Positions 1-7,613 of a stretch of 64,000 nucleotides of DNA are shown in pieces. Within the stretch, counting starts at the first letter, position 1; each line of letters starts with the position of its first letter. The stretch is from Brevibacillus invocatus. Lineage in GTDB: Bacteria; Bacillota; Bacilli; Brevibacillales; Brevibacillaceae. Made by a program: the position numbers and the translations under genes. The DNA is taken from NCBI RefSeq assembly GCF_003710915.1, contig NZ_RHHR01000037.1:1-64000 (forward strand), in the 5' to 3' direction. The notes under the pieces were generated by a model, which searched no databases, was not told where the DNA came from, and saw nothing but the letters and a program-made list of their open reading frames with translations.

Positions 1-203
1 TCACCTTTCTTGCTCACCAACAAGCGAATCCAGTTCTTGTGATGAAACAAGAGGACAAACACAAGTTGGAACAGATACGAGCAGGTAAAGCCAAAATTCT
101 TTTTAAAACCTGCGGTTTTCAAGTGATGCAGCACTTTCAGTTCTTTCCAAGCCATTTTGATTTCGGCAGGGAGTTGATTGTTTTGTTGAGTTTGCTCTAT
201 CAT
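1..203 (-). CDS. IS4-like transposase, N-terminal part (cut by window edge)
   Basis: The reverse strand has an open frame of 67 codons starting at the ATG at 203-201 and still open at base 1. It is preceded by a ribosome binding site (GGAGAGGTG, about 8 bases upstream). The protein starts MIEQTQQNNQLPAEIKMAWK and continues with a KVLHHLKTAGFKKNFGF stretch, a hydrophobic phenylalanine-rich helix and KNWIRLLVSKKG. This layout is typical of the N-terminus of DDE transposases of the IS4/IS1380-like group found in Bacillales and Clostridia, which lies before the catalytic domain. The DDE residues lie outside the window, so family assignment rests on recognising this N-terminal pattern. It could be an intact or a decayed copy. 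Confidence 0.6.
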   Translation of the reverse strand, partial: MIEQTQQNNQLPAEIKMAWKELKVLHHLKTAGFKKNFGFTCSYLFQLVFVLLFHHKNWIRLLVSKKG

Positions 204-332
204 AGAAAGGACACCTCTCCTGTATGGTAGTGATTCCTCGACACTTTCACTTTACCAAACGGAGTGGTGTTTTTCTATATTTCAAGGAGCATTCTAAAAT
301 CGGCTTTAAACTTGTTGTACCAAGGGAATACT

Positions 333-358
333 CTCATTTTCGCTCTGCGAAAGTTGAG
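333..358. repeat. Imperfect inverted repeat, possible IS terminal end
   Basis: CTCATTTTCGC (333-343) faces GCGAAAGTTGAG (347-358), an imperfect palindrome with a 3-base centre. It lies 130-155 bases upstream of the partial transposase start. It may mark the outer end of that insertion sequence. The matching end lies outside the window, so this cannot be confirmed. Apart from this element and a weak promoter-like sequence, the gap from 204 to 506 shows nothing recognisable. Confidence 0.3.
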
Positions 359-388
359 TTAATTAAATATATTAGTGAATTCAGTCTA

Positions 389-417
389 TGGGACAGTTGG
401 AGCATAGTGTATACAAT
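389..417 (+). promoter_or_regulatory. Possible promoter of the polysaccharide operon
   Basis: A good -10 hexamer TACAAT (412-417) has only a poor -35 partner (TGGGAC, 389-394) at 17-base spacing. It lies 90 bases upstream of the first operon gene. It is the best sigma-A-like candidate in the gap between the IS and the operon, but the weak -35 suggests an activator or another promoter. Confidence 0.3.
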
Positions 418-506
418 TTACCCAGAACCTCGACCCGAAGCACGACGAAGCAATTGCCACTCCATCGTACGCTGATAATCCGGGTATCGAAGCGGAGGTA
501 AGCAAC

Positions 507-2738
507 ATGGAACAGAAAAGGAGACGTCCATATCGCTGGGTGTTCATGGTGGTGATCATGGCCATCGCAAGCACCTCGTTGTGGTTGTATTTGGATGTTA
601 ATCAAGTAGAAAGCATGGAGATCAAGAGCGGAATTCAGTTGAAATTTCGCACGAATGAGGATCAGCTGGAAATCTATCAGGGGCAAACCTGGCAGCCCTT
701 TTTCGCGAAAGGAATCAATCTGGGAGCCTCTTTACCCGGCCATTTTCCGGGGGAGCTGCCCATTACAAAAGAGGATTACCTCCGTTGGTTCGCGATGATC
801 GATGAGATGGGGGCTAATGTAATCCGCGTCTATACGATTCACCCCCCTGCGTTCTATGAGGCGCTCGTATCGTTTAACCAGCGCAAAGAAGGAGAGCCTC
901 TCTATCTGATGCAGGGTATTTGGAGTCCAGAGGAACTGTTGATCGAAAAGCAGGATGCGTTCTTGCCAGAGATTCGCGATCAGTTCCAACAGGAGATACG
1001 GGATGCAGTCGGGGCTGTATATGGCGCTGTTACCCTTCCTGAAAAGAAGGGCAAGGCTGGCGGCAAGTATCGGGCCAACGCAGGACCTTACGTCATCGGG
1101 TGGCACACAGGGACAGAATGGGACCCTGTGATGGTCCAGAAAACCAATCAGATTCATAAAGAAATGGAGCCGTACCAGGGAACGTATTTCCGTGCTTCAG
1201 ACCAGGCTACCGCCTTCGAGTCCTGGATCGCGGAAAAAGTGGATATCGTGGCGCAAGAGGAGAGCAAATACGGCTGGCAGCATCCGATGACGTTTACCAA
1301 CTGGGTGACGACAGACCCGCTCAGCCATCCCGGGGAGCCCATCTACCATGAAGACATGGTGAGCGTCGATCCGACGCACATTGAACCGATTCATTGGGAT
1401 GCGGGTTACTTTGCCTCGTACCATGTGTATCCGTACTATCCGGATTTGTTTCGTTACGATACAGGTCTGAAGACGGTGAAGAACGACACAGGGGAGATCG
1501 ATACGTACAAAGCGTATTTGCGCAAGCTCAAGGCGTATCATCAAGGCATGCCTGTCATGGTTACAGAGTTCGGAGTGCCAGCTTCATGGGGCAATGCCCA
1601 TTTCGGTGAACTGGGACGTGATCAGGGGGGGCATACCGAACAGCGCCAGGGAGAGATTGACGCACAGCTGATGCGGGAAATTCACTCCGAAGGCTACGCT
1701 GGAGGAATTTTGTTCGTTTGGCAGGATGAGTGGTTCAAAAAAACGTGGAATACGATGAAATTCGAGCTGCCCGAAGATCGCCGTTCCCTCTGGTTGAATG
1801 TATTGACCAATGAAAAACTGTTCGGTGTTCTTGGCATGCACGCAAGTAAAGAAGACGTGCTGACCATCGATGGTGACAAATCGGATTGGGAGAAGCTCGC
1901 AGTAGAAGAAAAGCAGAAGCTCGACGTGAAGGTGCATGGTTTTGAAGAAATATGGATGACGCATGACGAGGGCTATGTGTACGTGCTTGCACAGCTGGAG
2001 AAAGCCTTTGATCCCCTGAGCCAATCGCTTTACGTGGGTGTCGATACGTTGCCGGGTGGCAATAAAAAAGCGGCAGAGCTAGGCAGCATGACGCTGGATG
2101 AAGGCTTGGAAACCTTGATTCTACTGGGGCAAGAAGAAAGCGAGATTCGCATCGCCTCCAACTACGATTTTCACACCCGTCTGTACGGCAAAAGGTACGG
2201 AATGCTTCCCCTGAAGGAAGAAGAGCTGCGGGACAACTCGGGAGTCTTTGTTCCCTGGAAGCTGGCTGTCGGTCTGGAAATGGAACCGCCGGACAGCAAG
2301 ACCTATCATCCAAAGGAAGAAGTGATTGTTGGAAACCTGCGCCGAGGAACAACAGCATGGGATCATCCCGACTACAACTCCTTGGCAGCCTGGGAGACAA
2401 AAGACAAGATCGTCGAATTGCGGATTCCCTGGATGCTGCTTGGTTTTACTGACCCCAGCTCCCTTCAGGTGATGAGCTATCAGGACGAGGGGAGAGATTT
2501 CGTCACAGAGACGACCCGAGGCATTCGAATTCTCCCCTGGATCAGCGATAAAGCAGGGGATGGACCCGGGACAGTCGAGCAGGCAGGCAATCCCTATCCG
2601 TTGACTCGTTTACCGATCTATAGCTGGGAGCCTTGGGAAGAGGTCGGTTATCACGAACGGAAAAAACAAAGCTATCCGCTGATTCAAAAAGTATTTCAGG
2701 AACTGACTGTACCTGCCACGGAAGAGATCAAACCTTGA
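507..2738 (+). CDS. Membrane-anchored GH-A-type glycoside hydrolase with C-terminal CBM9-like domain
   Basis: 743 residues; ribosome binding site GGAGG 10 bases before the ATG. An N-terminal signal anchor (about residues 11-30, after RRRPYR) places the rest outside the membrane. Residues about 65-410 look like a clan GH-A TIM barrel: FAKGINLG at strand 1, NVIRVYTIHPP, a candidate acid/base Glu204 in GTEW, and a candidate nucleophile Glu354 in VTEFG. Residues about 445-740 resemble a DOMON/CBM9-type beta sandwich (DKSDWEKL, HDEGYVYVLAQLE, then a later RIPWMLLG). It is the first gene of a tight operon and is followed after 19 bases by the HEAT gene. The likely role is trimming or remodelling the polymer made by the downstream synthase, as GH partners of other exopolysaccharide synthases do. 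Substrate unknown. Confidence 0.75.
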   Translation: MEQKRRRPYRWVFMVVIMAIASTSLWLYLDVNQVESMEIKSGIQLKFRTNEDQLEIYQGQTWQPFFAKGINLGASLPGHFPGELPITKEDYLRWFAMIDEMGANVIRVYTIHPPAFYEALVSFNQRKEGEPLYLMQGIWSPEELLIEKQDAFLPEIRDQFQQEIRDAVGAVYGAVTLPEKKGKAGGKYRANAGPYVIGWHTGTEWDPVMVQKTNQIHKEMEPYQGTYFRASDQATAFESWIAEKVDIVAQEESKYGWQHPMTFTNWVTTDPLSHPGEPIYHEDMVSVDPTHIEPIHWDAGYFASYHVYPYYPDLFRYDTGLKTVKNDTGEIDTYKAYLRKLKAYHQGMPVMVTEFGVPASWGNAHFGELGRDQGGHTEQRQGEIDAQLMREIHSEGYAGGILFVWQDEWFKKTWNTMKFELPEDRRSLWLNVLTNEKLFGVLGMHASKEDVLTIDGDKSDWEKLAVEEKQKLDVKVHGFEEIWMTHDEGYVYVLAQLEKAFDPLSQSLYVGVDTLPGGNKKAAELGSMTLDEGLETLILLGQEESEIRIASNYDFHTRLYGKRYGMLPLKEEELRDNSGVFVPWKLAVGLEMEPPDSKTYHPKEEVIVGNLRRGTTAWDHPDYNSLAAWETKDKIVELRIPWMLLGFTDPSSLQVMSYQDEGRDFVTETTRGIRILPWISDKAGDGPGTVEQAGNPYPLTRLPIYSWEPWEEVGYHERKKQSYPLIQKVFQELTVPATEEIKP

Positions 2739-2757
2739 TTGGATGAGGAGTGGAAAC

Positions 2758-3933
2758 GTGGAGACACCACTATCGTTTGCCGTCTACTTTCTTTACTTCA
2801 TATGCGGAGTGACGGTGCTTGGCCTGATCTTGCTCTTGGCTCTGAAGCTTCGGCACATTGCTGCAGATAAACAGGAGAAGACGTGTCTGGAAAAATACAA
2901 AGACTACTTTATCTACTTGCAGGCCTATGGAGAAGAAGAGGAACGCCTGAAACTGCCACCCGGCAATCTCACACGAAGGGAAAAGCAGATTATCCAGAAA
3001 AAGCTGTTTGAGCTTCTGGAGCGTTTTACCGGGATTCACCGTCAAAAGCTGATCGTGCTCTGTGTGGACATGGGCTTGGAAGAACTGGATTTAAACCGGA
3101 TGAACAGCTGGTGGAAATGGACGAAGATCGACGCTGCCTTCAATCTCGGTATGATGCGCTCCGGGAAAGCGGTAGAAGGGCTCCTTCACTTGCTGAAAAA
3201 AAGCGACTTCGATTCTACCATTTTCATCATCGCCCGTGCGATCGCCAAATGTGCGCGGAGCGAGAAGGATTTGCGCCAGATGGTGGAGCTGTTGGCTGCT
3301 CATCGGAAAAATTGCCACCAGTTGATCGTCGATATTTTGGGCGACAGTCATCTGGATACAGGGCCCTTGCTCGTCTCTTTCCTGAAGGAAGAGGATGCCG
3401 ATCTGATCAAGATTGGATTGATTGGTCTGTCTTCCCACGCGCAGCCGAATATGGACCCGATTTTGCATGAGCTCGTCGATTCGGCTGACAAGGAAGTCAG
3501 GATCAAGGTCGTCAAGCTGTTGTGCCGCGACGTGCGCTACCTCACGGACAAGAATGTCAATCTGTTCATGACGCATCCTGATTGGGAGCTGCGTTCGATC
3601 ATGGCAAAAGCGATTGGAGCCTTGGGATTGTCACAGTATATTCCATTGCTGAAGCGAGCAGTCAAAGATCCGCACTGGTGGGTCGCGCACAACAGTACGA
3701 ACAGTTTGGCACAGCTGCAAGTAGAAGGCTTCATGGCACTGTGCGCGATTATGGAGGAGGAGAAGGACAGCCGCGTCCGTGAGATGGCCCATCAGGTAGT
3801 CCAAAAAGAGCTGGAGCGGGGGAAACACAACCTGGTCGATTTGGATCAGCAGATCAGCTACAACCAAAAGCTCTATTTCTACCAAAAATGGAACAGGAAA
3901 TCAATGAAAACGGTCCATGCATTGGAAAAGTAG
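2758..3933 (+). CDS. Membrane-anchored HEAT-repeat protein
   Basis: The GTG at 2758 is chosen as start because GAGGAG lies 9 bases upstream; the in-frame ATG at 2743 has no ribosome binding site. The protein has 391 residues. One transmembrane helix (about residues 5-33, ending in ALKLRHIAADK) is followed by a cytoplasmic domain of about 340 residues. That domain is made of paired helices of HEAT type, e.g. KIDAAFNLGMMRSGKAVEGL, LIKIGLIGLSS, VRIKVVKLLC and ELRSIMAKAIGALGLS. HEAT arrays are protein-binding scaffolds. Placed between the glycosidase and the synthase (17 bases to the latter), it may hold the synthase to a partner such as the receiver protein. No catalytic motif seen. Confidence 0.75.
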   Translation: METPLSFAVYFLYFICGVTVLGLILLLALKLRHIAADKQEKTCLEKYKDYFIYLQAYGEEEERLKLPPGNLTRREKQIIQKKLFELLERFTGIHRQKLIVLCVDMGLEELDLNRMNSWWKWTKIDAAFNLGMMRSGKAVEGLLHLLKKSDFDSTIFIIARAIAKCARSEKDLRQMVELLAAHRKNCHQLIVDILGDSHLDTGPLLVSFLKEEDADLIKIGLIGLSSHAQPNMDPILHELVDSADKEVRIKVVKLLCRDVRYLTDKNVNLFMTHPDWELRSIMAKAIGALGLSQYIPLLKRAVKDPHWWVAHNSTNSLAQLQVEGFMALCAIMEEEKDSRVREMAHQVVQKELERGKHNLVDLDQQISYNQKLYFYQKWNRKSMKTVHALEK

Positions 3934-3950
3934 GCTGAAGGGAGGATGTT

Positions 3951-5393
3951 ATGAGAGAGTTCTTGCTTTACTACGGGATATTCGCCACCTATTACGTCAT
4001 CGTCATCAACTCGCTGTACTTCATCATTATGATGTTCTCGTTCAAGAGCATCATGGGCATTCTCAAAAGCTCCCTGTACTCACGCTTTCAGGCTTTGTCA
4101 GGCTCCAAGCATGTTCCACCGATCTCGATCCTGGTACCTGCGTACAACGAGGAGTTGACAATTATTGAGAATGTCAGGTCCTTGCTTTCACTCCATTATC
4201 CGGAGTACGAGGTCATCGTGGTCAACGACGGTTCTGGTGATGAGACCCTTCAGGTGTTGATTGAGGAATTCAAGCTTCAGGTATCGAGCAACGCGGTCTT
4301 ACAGCCTGTTCTGAATACAGGGAATGTAAGAGGGATTTACCATAATCCCGCTTTCCCCAATCTTTATCTGATCGATAAGGAAAACGGAGGTAAGGCAGAC
4401 TCACTCAACGCAGGGATCAACCTTTCCCACTACCCGTTGATCGCGTCTATCGATGCCGATTCGCTTTTGGAAAAGGACGCATTGATTCGCATCGCCCGCG
4501 TCTATATGGAAAATCCCGAGGAAACGGTGGCGATTGGCGGCGATATCCGCATTGCCAATGGCTGCAAGATCGAGGATGGAATCGTCAGCGAGATTCGCCT
4601 CCCTAACAAGTTTTTGCCGATGATGCAATCTGTGGAATACCTCAAGGCATTTTTGGGAGGACGGATCGGGTGGAGTGCGATCAATGGCTTGATTATCGTC
4701 TCTGGTGCCTTTGGCGTTTTTCGCAAGGATTACGTGATCAAGGTTGGCGGCTATCGCGAAGGTTACCCGGGTGAGGATATGAATATCATCATCAAACTGC
4801 ACAAGTACATGCTGGAAAACAACCTTCCCTATCGCGTCGCATTTTGCCCGGATGCAGTCTGCTGGACACAGGCTCCAGACACGTGGAAGATCCTGGGCAG
4901 TCAACGTCGCAGATGGGGTCGAGGAAACCTGAAAAACATGATTGAGTACGGAAAATACATGGTGCTTCGACCCAAGTACAAAATATTTGGATTAGTGACA
5001 TTGCCGTACAACATCCTTTTTGAAACACTGAACCCCTACTTCCGTATCACGGGATTATTGGCCTTGATCGGCTATACCTTGATGGATATGACGAACGTAG
5101 ACGTGTTGCTTCTCTACGGGTCACTCAACATCGTCTATGGATTGTTGCTGGGAATAGGTGCGCTGTTGCTGGAAGAAATCGCGTTTCGGCGCTATCCGCG
5201 GTTTCAGGATATCGTCAAAATGCTTTTCTATACCATTCTGATGTTCTTCGGCTACCGACAGATCGGCGTGGTCTGGAGATTCCTCGGTCATATCGAATAT
5301 ATGCGAAATAACAACTCGTGGGGAACGATGACCCGAACCAGTTGGAAAGTCGAAGAGAACAAAACCATTTCAAGTCTGGAGGTAAGAGGATGA
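3951..5393 (+). CDS. Processive family 2 glycosyltransferase (exopolysaccharide synthase)
   Basis: 480 residues; GGGAGG upstream of the ATG. Transmembrane segment at about residues 5-30, then a GT-A domain: ISILVPAYNEE, VVNDGS (Asp93), KADSLNAG, DAD (Asp168 and Asp170), GED (Asp276), and QRRRW (318-322) followed by GRGNL. At least three C-terminal membrane helices follow (about 350-460). The D, D, D, Q-x-x-R-W set marks processive beta-glycosyltransferases of the cellulose, hyaluronan, chitin and poly-GlcNAc synthase type, which polymerise and export through the same protein. The neighbouring UDP-GlcNAc and UDP-uronate genes suggest an amino-sugar and/or uronate polymer. The stop overlaps the next start (ATGA), so translation is coupled. 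No PilZ domain is visible. Confidence 0.88.
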   Translation: MREFLLYYGIFATYYVIVINSLYFIIMMFSFKSIMGILKSSLYSRFQALSGSKHVPPISILVPAYNEELTIIENVRSLLSLHYPEYEVIVVNDGSGDETLQVLIEEFKLQVSSNAVLQPVLNTGNVRGIYHNPAFPNLYLIDKENGGKADSLNAGINLSHYPLIASIDADSLLEKDALIRIARVYMENPEETVAIGGDIRIANGCKIEDGIVSEIRLPNKFLPMMQSVEYLKAFLGGRIGWSAINGLIIVSGAFGVFRKDYVIKVGGYREGYPGEDMNIIIKLHKYMLENNLPYRVAFCPDAVCWTQAPDTWKILGSQRRRWGRGNLKNMIEYGKYMVLRPKYKIFGLVTLPYNILFETLNPYFRITGLLALIGYTLMDMTNVDVLLLYGSLNIVYGLLLGIGALLLEEIAFRRYPRFQDIVKMLFYTILMFFGYRQIGVVWRFLGHIEYMRNNNSWGTMTRTSWKVEENKTISSLEVRG

Positions 5394-6178
5394 GTAATCT
5401 CGTAGCGACACTCTATCAGCTGATTGAAGCTTCGGAATCAAGTCATTTCCGATGCGGCATTATCCTGGTGAGCTGCAAGGATTTGAGCGTGGAAGGATTG
5501 GAGACTGTCAAAAGAGATTTAGCTCACAACAGCTCCAAAGAAGAGGCGCATTACGCTTTTGACCAAAACACGCAAGTACTGAGCATCTTTTTAAAGCATC
5601 AAAAGCTGAGCGATACCCATTTTCATGCGCTCCTGGTGAAGGATTATCTGCAGAACGCGAATCTTCTGGCTGGCAGCTTGCTGATCGCCAGCTTCGAGGA
5701 GTGCACGCGAGCGACAGGTCAACTGCTGCGAAGCATGCATCATGCTGTGATGGAGCTAGCCGGGGTTGGTGAGATCAAGCTGTTTGATCCCCAAGCAGAG
5801 GATGCTGGGGATAGTGCAGCCAGCATATTGCTCGTCAATCATGACGAGGCCGTCAACGAGTTCCTGAGCATTTATCTGGAGAGAAAAGGCTACCAGGTAA
5901 TCGTCGCCAATGACGGTGTGGACGGGGTTCAGAAATACCAGGAGATGACCCCAGATCTGGTCATCACAGACCTGAACCTGCCGATCATGAATGGCTATCA
6001 GATGATAGAGAGGATCAAGCATTCGGATGCTGAGAGAGGCAGCAAGATCGTCATTCTCACAGACAAACGCTTGGAAGAAGACGTGAAAAAATCATTTGCA
6101 CTCGGTGCCTCCGACTACATAACCAAACCATTTTCACCGGTTGAATTGGCGGCACGAGTAAAGCGATTGATTTCATAA
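5390..6178 (+). CDS. Response-regulator receiver protein with unidentified N-terminal domain
   Basis: The start ATG at 5390 overlaps the synthase stop and follows GGAGGTAAGAG. The protein has 262 residues. The C-terminal half (about 145-262) is a receiver domain: ASILLVNHDE (one acidic residue of the usual pair replaced by His), phospho-acceptor Asp in LVITDLNLP, Thr in VILTD and Lys in YITKPFSP. There is no DNA-binding output domain. The first 110-140 residues alternate strands and helices (CGIILVSCKDLS, TQVLSIFLKHQ, GSLLIASFEE). They could be a degenerate nucleotidyl-cyclase (GGDEF-like) fold lacking the GGDEF motif, but that is a guess. Position directly after the synthase suggests post-translational control of polymer synthesis. 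No partner histidine kinase is in the operon. Confidence 0.75.
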   Translation: MSNLVATLYQLIEASESSHFRCGIILVSCKDLSVEGLETVKRDLAHNSSKEEAHYAFDQNTQVLSIFLKHQKLSDTHFHALLVKDYLQNANLLAGSLLIASFEECTRATGQLLRSMHHAVMELAGVGEIKLFDPQAEDAGDSAASILLVNHDEAVNEFLSIYLERKGYQVIVANDGVDGVQKYQEMTPDLVITDLNLPIMNGYQMIERIKHSDAERGSKIVILTDKRLEEDVKKSFALGASDYITKPFSPVELAARVKRLIS

Positions 6179-6203
6179 AGAGAGCCAAAGGGGAGAGCCG
6201 AGT

Positions 6204-7565
6204 ATGGGGAGATTCGAGGAATTGCAGAAAAAAATTGTGGATAGAACAGCAAAGGTTGGTGTGATCGGACTTGGATATGTTGGTCTGCCACTTGCTGTAG
6301 AGACCATCAAGGGCGGCTATACCGTCGTCGGGATCGATCTGCATCCAGGGAAAATCGATAGTTTGAAAGCAGGCGTATCCTACGTTCAGGATATTTCCAA
6401 TGAGACCTTGCAGGAATGCCTGGCAACGAAACGTTTTTATCCAACAACGGATTACAGCGCCATTGAAAATCTGGATGCGATCAGCATTTGCGTCCCTACT
6501 CCGCTCAGTCCCAATCAGGACCCCGACACATCGTACATTACCAATGTTGTCAATCAGCTGAAGAAGTACATGAAACAAGGGATGCTGATTACATTGGAGA
6601 GCACCACCTATCCCGGCACGACGGAAGAGCTGATTCAGTGGGAGCTGGAAAAGCTGGGGTATCAGGCGGGAGAAGACTTCTTCCTCTGCTATTCGCCAGA
6701 ACGGGTAGACCCGGGAAATCGAAATTTCAACACGCACAACACGCCGAAAATCATCGGTGGCACAACGCCGAAATGCATCGAGCTGGGCACGGCCCTCTAT
6801 GGCAATCTGGTGAAGACCGTGGTTCCGGTATCCACACCAAAGGTAGCGGAAATGTCCAAGCTTTTGGAAAACACCTTCCGCAGTGTCAACATCGCCTTTA
6901 TGAACGAAATGGCGTTGATGTGCGACAAAATGGGCATCAACGTGTGGGAAGTGATCAAGGCCGCTTCGACAAAGCCATTCGGATACATGCCGTTTTATCC
7001 AGGCCCAGGCATCGGTGGTCATTGCATTCCACTTGATCCGATGTACCTGTCCTGGAAAGCAAAAGGCTTCCGTTTTCACAGTCAGTTCATTGATATCGCG
7101 CAATCCATCAATGACAGCATGCCGGATTATGTCCTGCACAAGACCGTACAGGTGCTGAATCTGTACGCAAAATCGATCAACAGCTCCAAAATTCTCATCT
7201 TGGGAATGGCATACAAGCCAGACGTAGACGATCTTCGCGAGTCGCCTGGGCTGGAAATCTATGAGCAGTTCAAGAAAAACGGAGCTACCGTGGACTATTA
7301 TGATCCGCATGCCAAACACTTCGTGAACAAGGCTGGACAATCTGTCCATTCTATCGACTACGATCTGGAACGGTTCCGCACCTATGATTGCATGGTGCTC
7401 ATTACTAATCACAAAAGCTTTGATTATCAGGAGCTTGCTGATCTGGGAGTGGCTGTTATCGATACGCGCAATGCATTTGAAGGTGTGGAAGGCTCCCACA
7501 TTTACAAGATCGGGATGGCTGTTTCGGTCCCGCAACAAAAGGAAATCGTCAGCCTGCTCGCCTAG
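6204..7565 (+). CDS. UDP-N-acetylhexosamine 6-dehydrogenase (WbpA/WecC/TviB type)
   Basis: 453 residues; AGGGGAG before the ATG. It oxidises C6 of a UDP-sugar to the uronic acid with two NAD+. N-terminal Rossmann fold VGVIGLGYVGLPLA; middle SPERVDPGN; KLLENTFRSVNIAFMNE; catalytic Cys274 in GIGGHCIPLDP; C-terminal ILGMAYKPDVDDLRESP. The GHCIPLDP form is typical of enzymes acting on UDP-GlcNAc or UDP-ManNAc rather than on UDP-glucose. With glmS and glmU alongside, UDP-GlcNAc to UDP-GlcNAc-uronate is the most likely reaction, so the operon probably makes an acidic amino-sugar polymer. Substrate choice is inferred from family signature and context. Confidence 0.85.
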   Translation: MGRFEELQKKIVDRTAKVGVIGLGYVGLPLAVETIKGGYTVVGIDLHPGKIDSLKAGVSYVQDISNETLQECLATKRFYPTTDYSAIENLDAISICVPTPLSPNQDPDTSYITNVVNQLKKYMKQGMLITLESTTYPGTTEELIQWELEKLGYQAGEDFFLCYSPERVDPGNRNFNTHNTPKIIGGTTPKCIELGTALYGNLVKTVVPVSTPKVAEMSKLLENTFRSVNIAFMNEMALMCDKMGINVWEVIKAASTKPFGYMPFYPGPGIGGHCIPLDPMYLSWKAKGFRFHSQFIDIAQSINDSMPDYVLHKTVQVLNLYAKSINSSKILILGMAYKPDVDDLRESPGLEIYEQFKKNGATVDYYDPHAKHFVNKAGQSVHSIDYDLERFRTYDCMVLITNHKSFDYQELADLGVAVIDTRNAFEGVEGSHIYKIGMAVSVPQQKEIVSLLA

Positions 7566-7613
7566 ACGACAGGCTTGACGATTCGGCCTGAACTTAAGGG
7601 AGGTAAGCATAAC

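Noticed and set aside
6057-7610. Long open frame of 517 codons on the minus strand opposite the UDP-sugar dehydrogenase
   Set aside because: It mirrors a strongly coding plus-strand gene, has no ribosome binding site and shows His/Arg/Leu-rich composition typical of an antisense shadow.
7566-7613. glmS ribozyme
   Set aside because: The gap is 48 bases, too short for the ribozyme, and no catalytic core is present.
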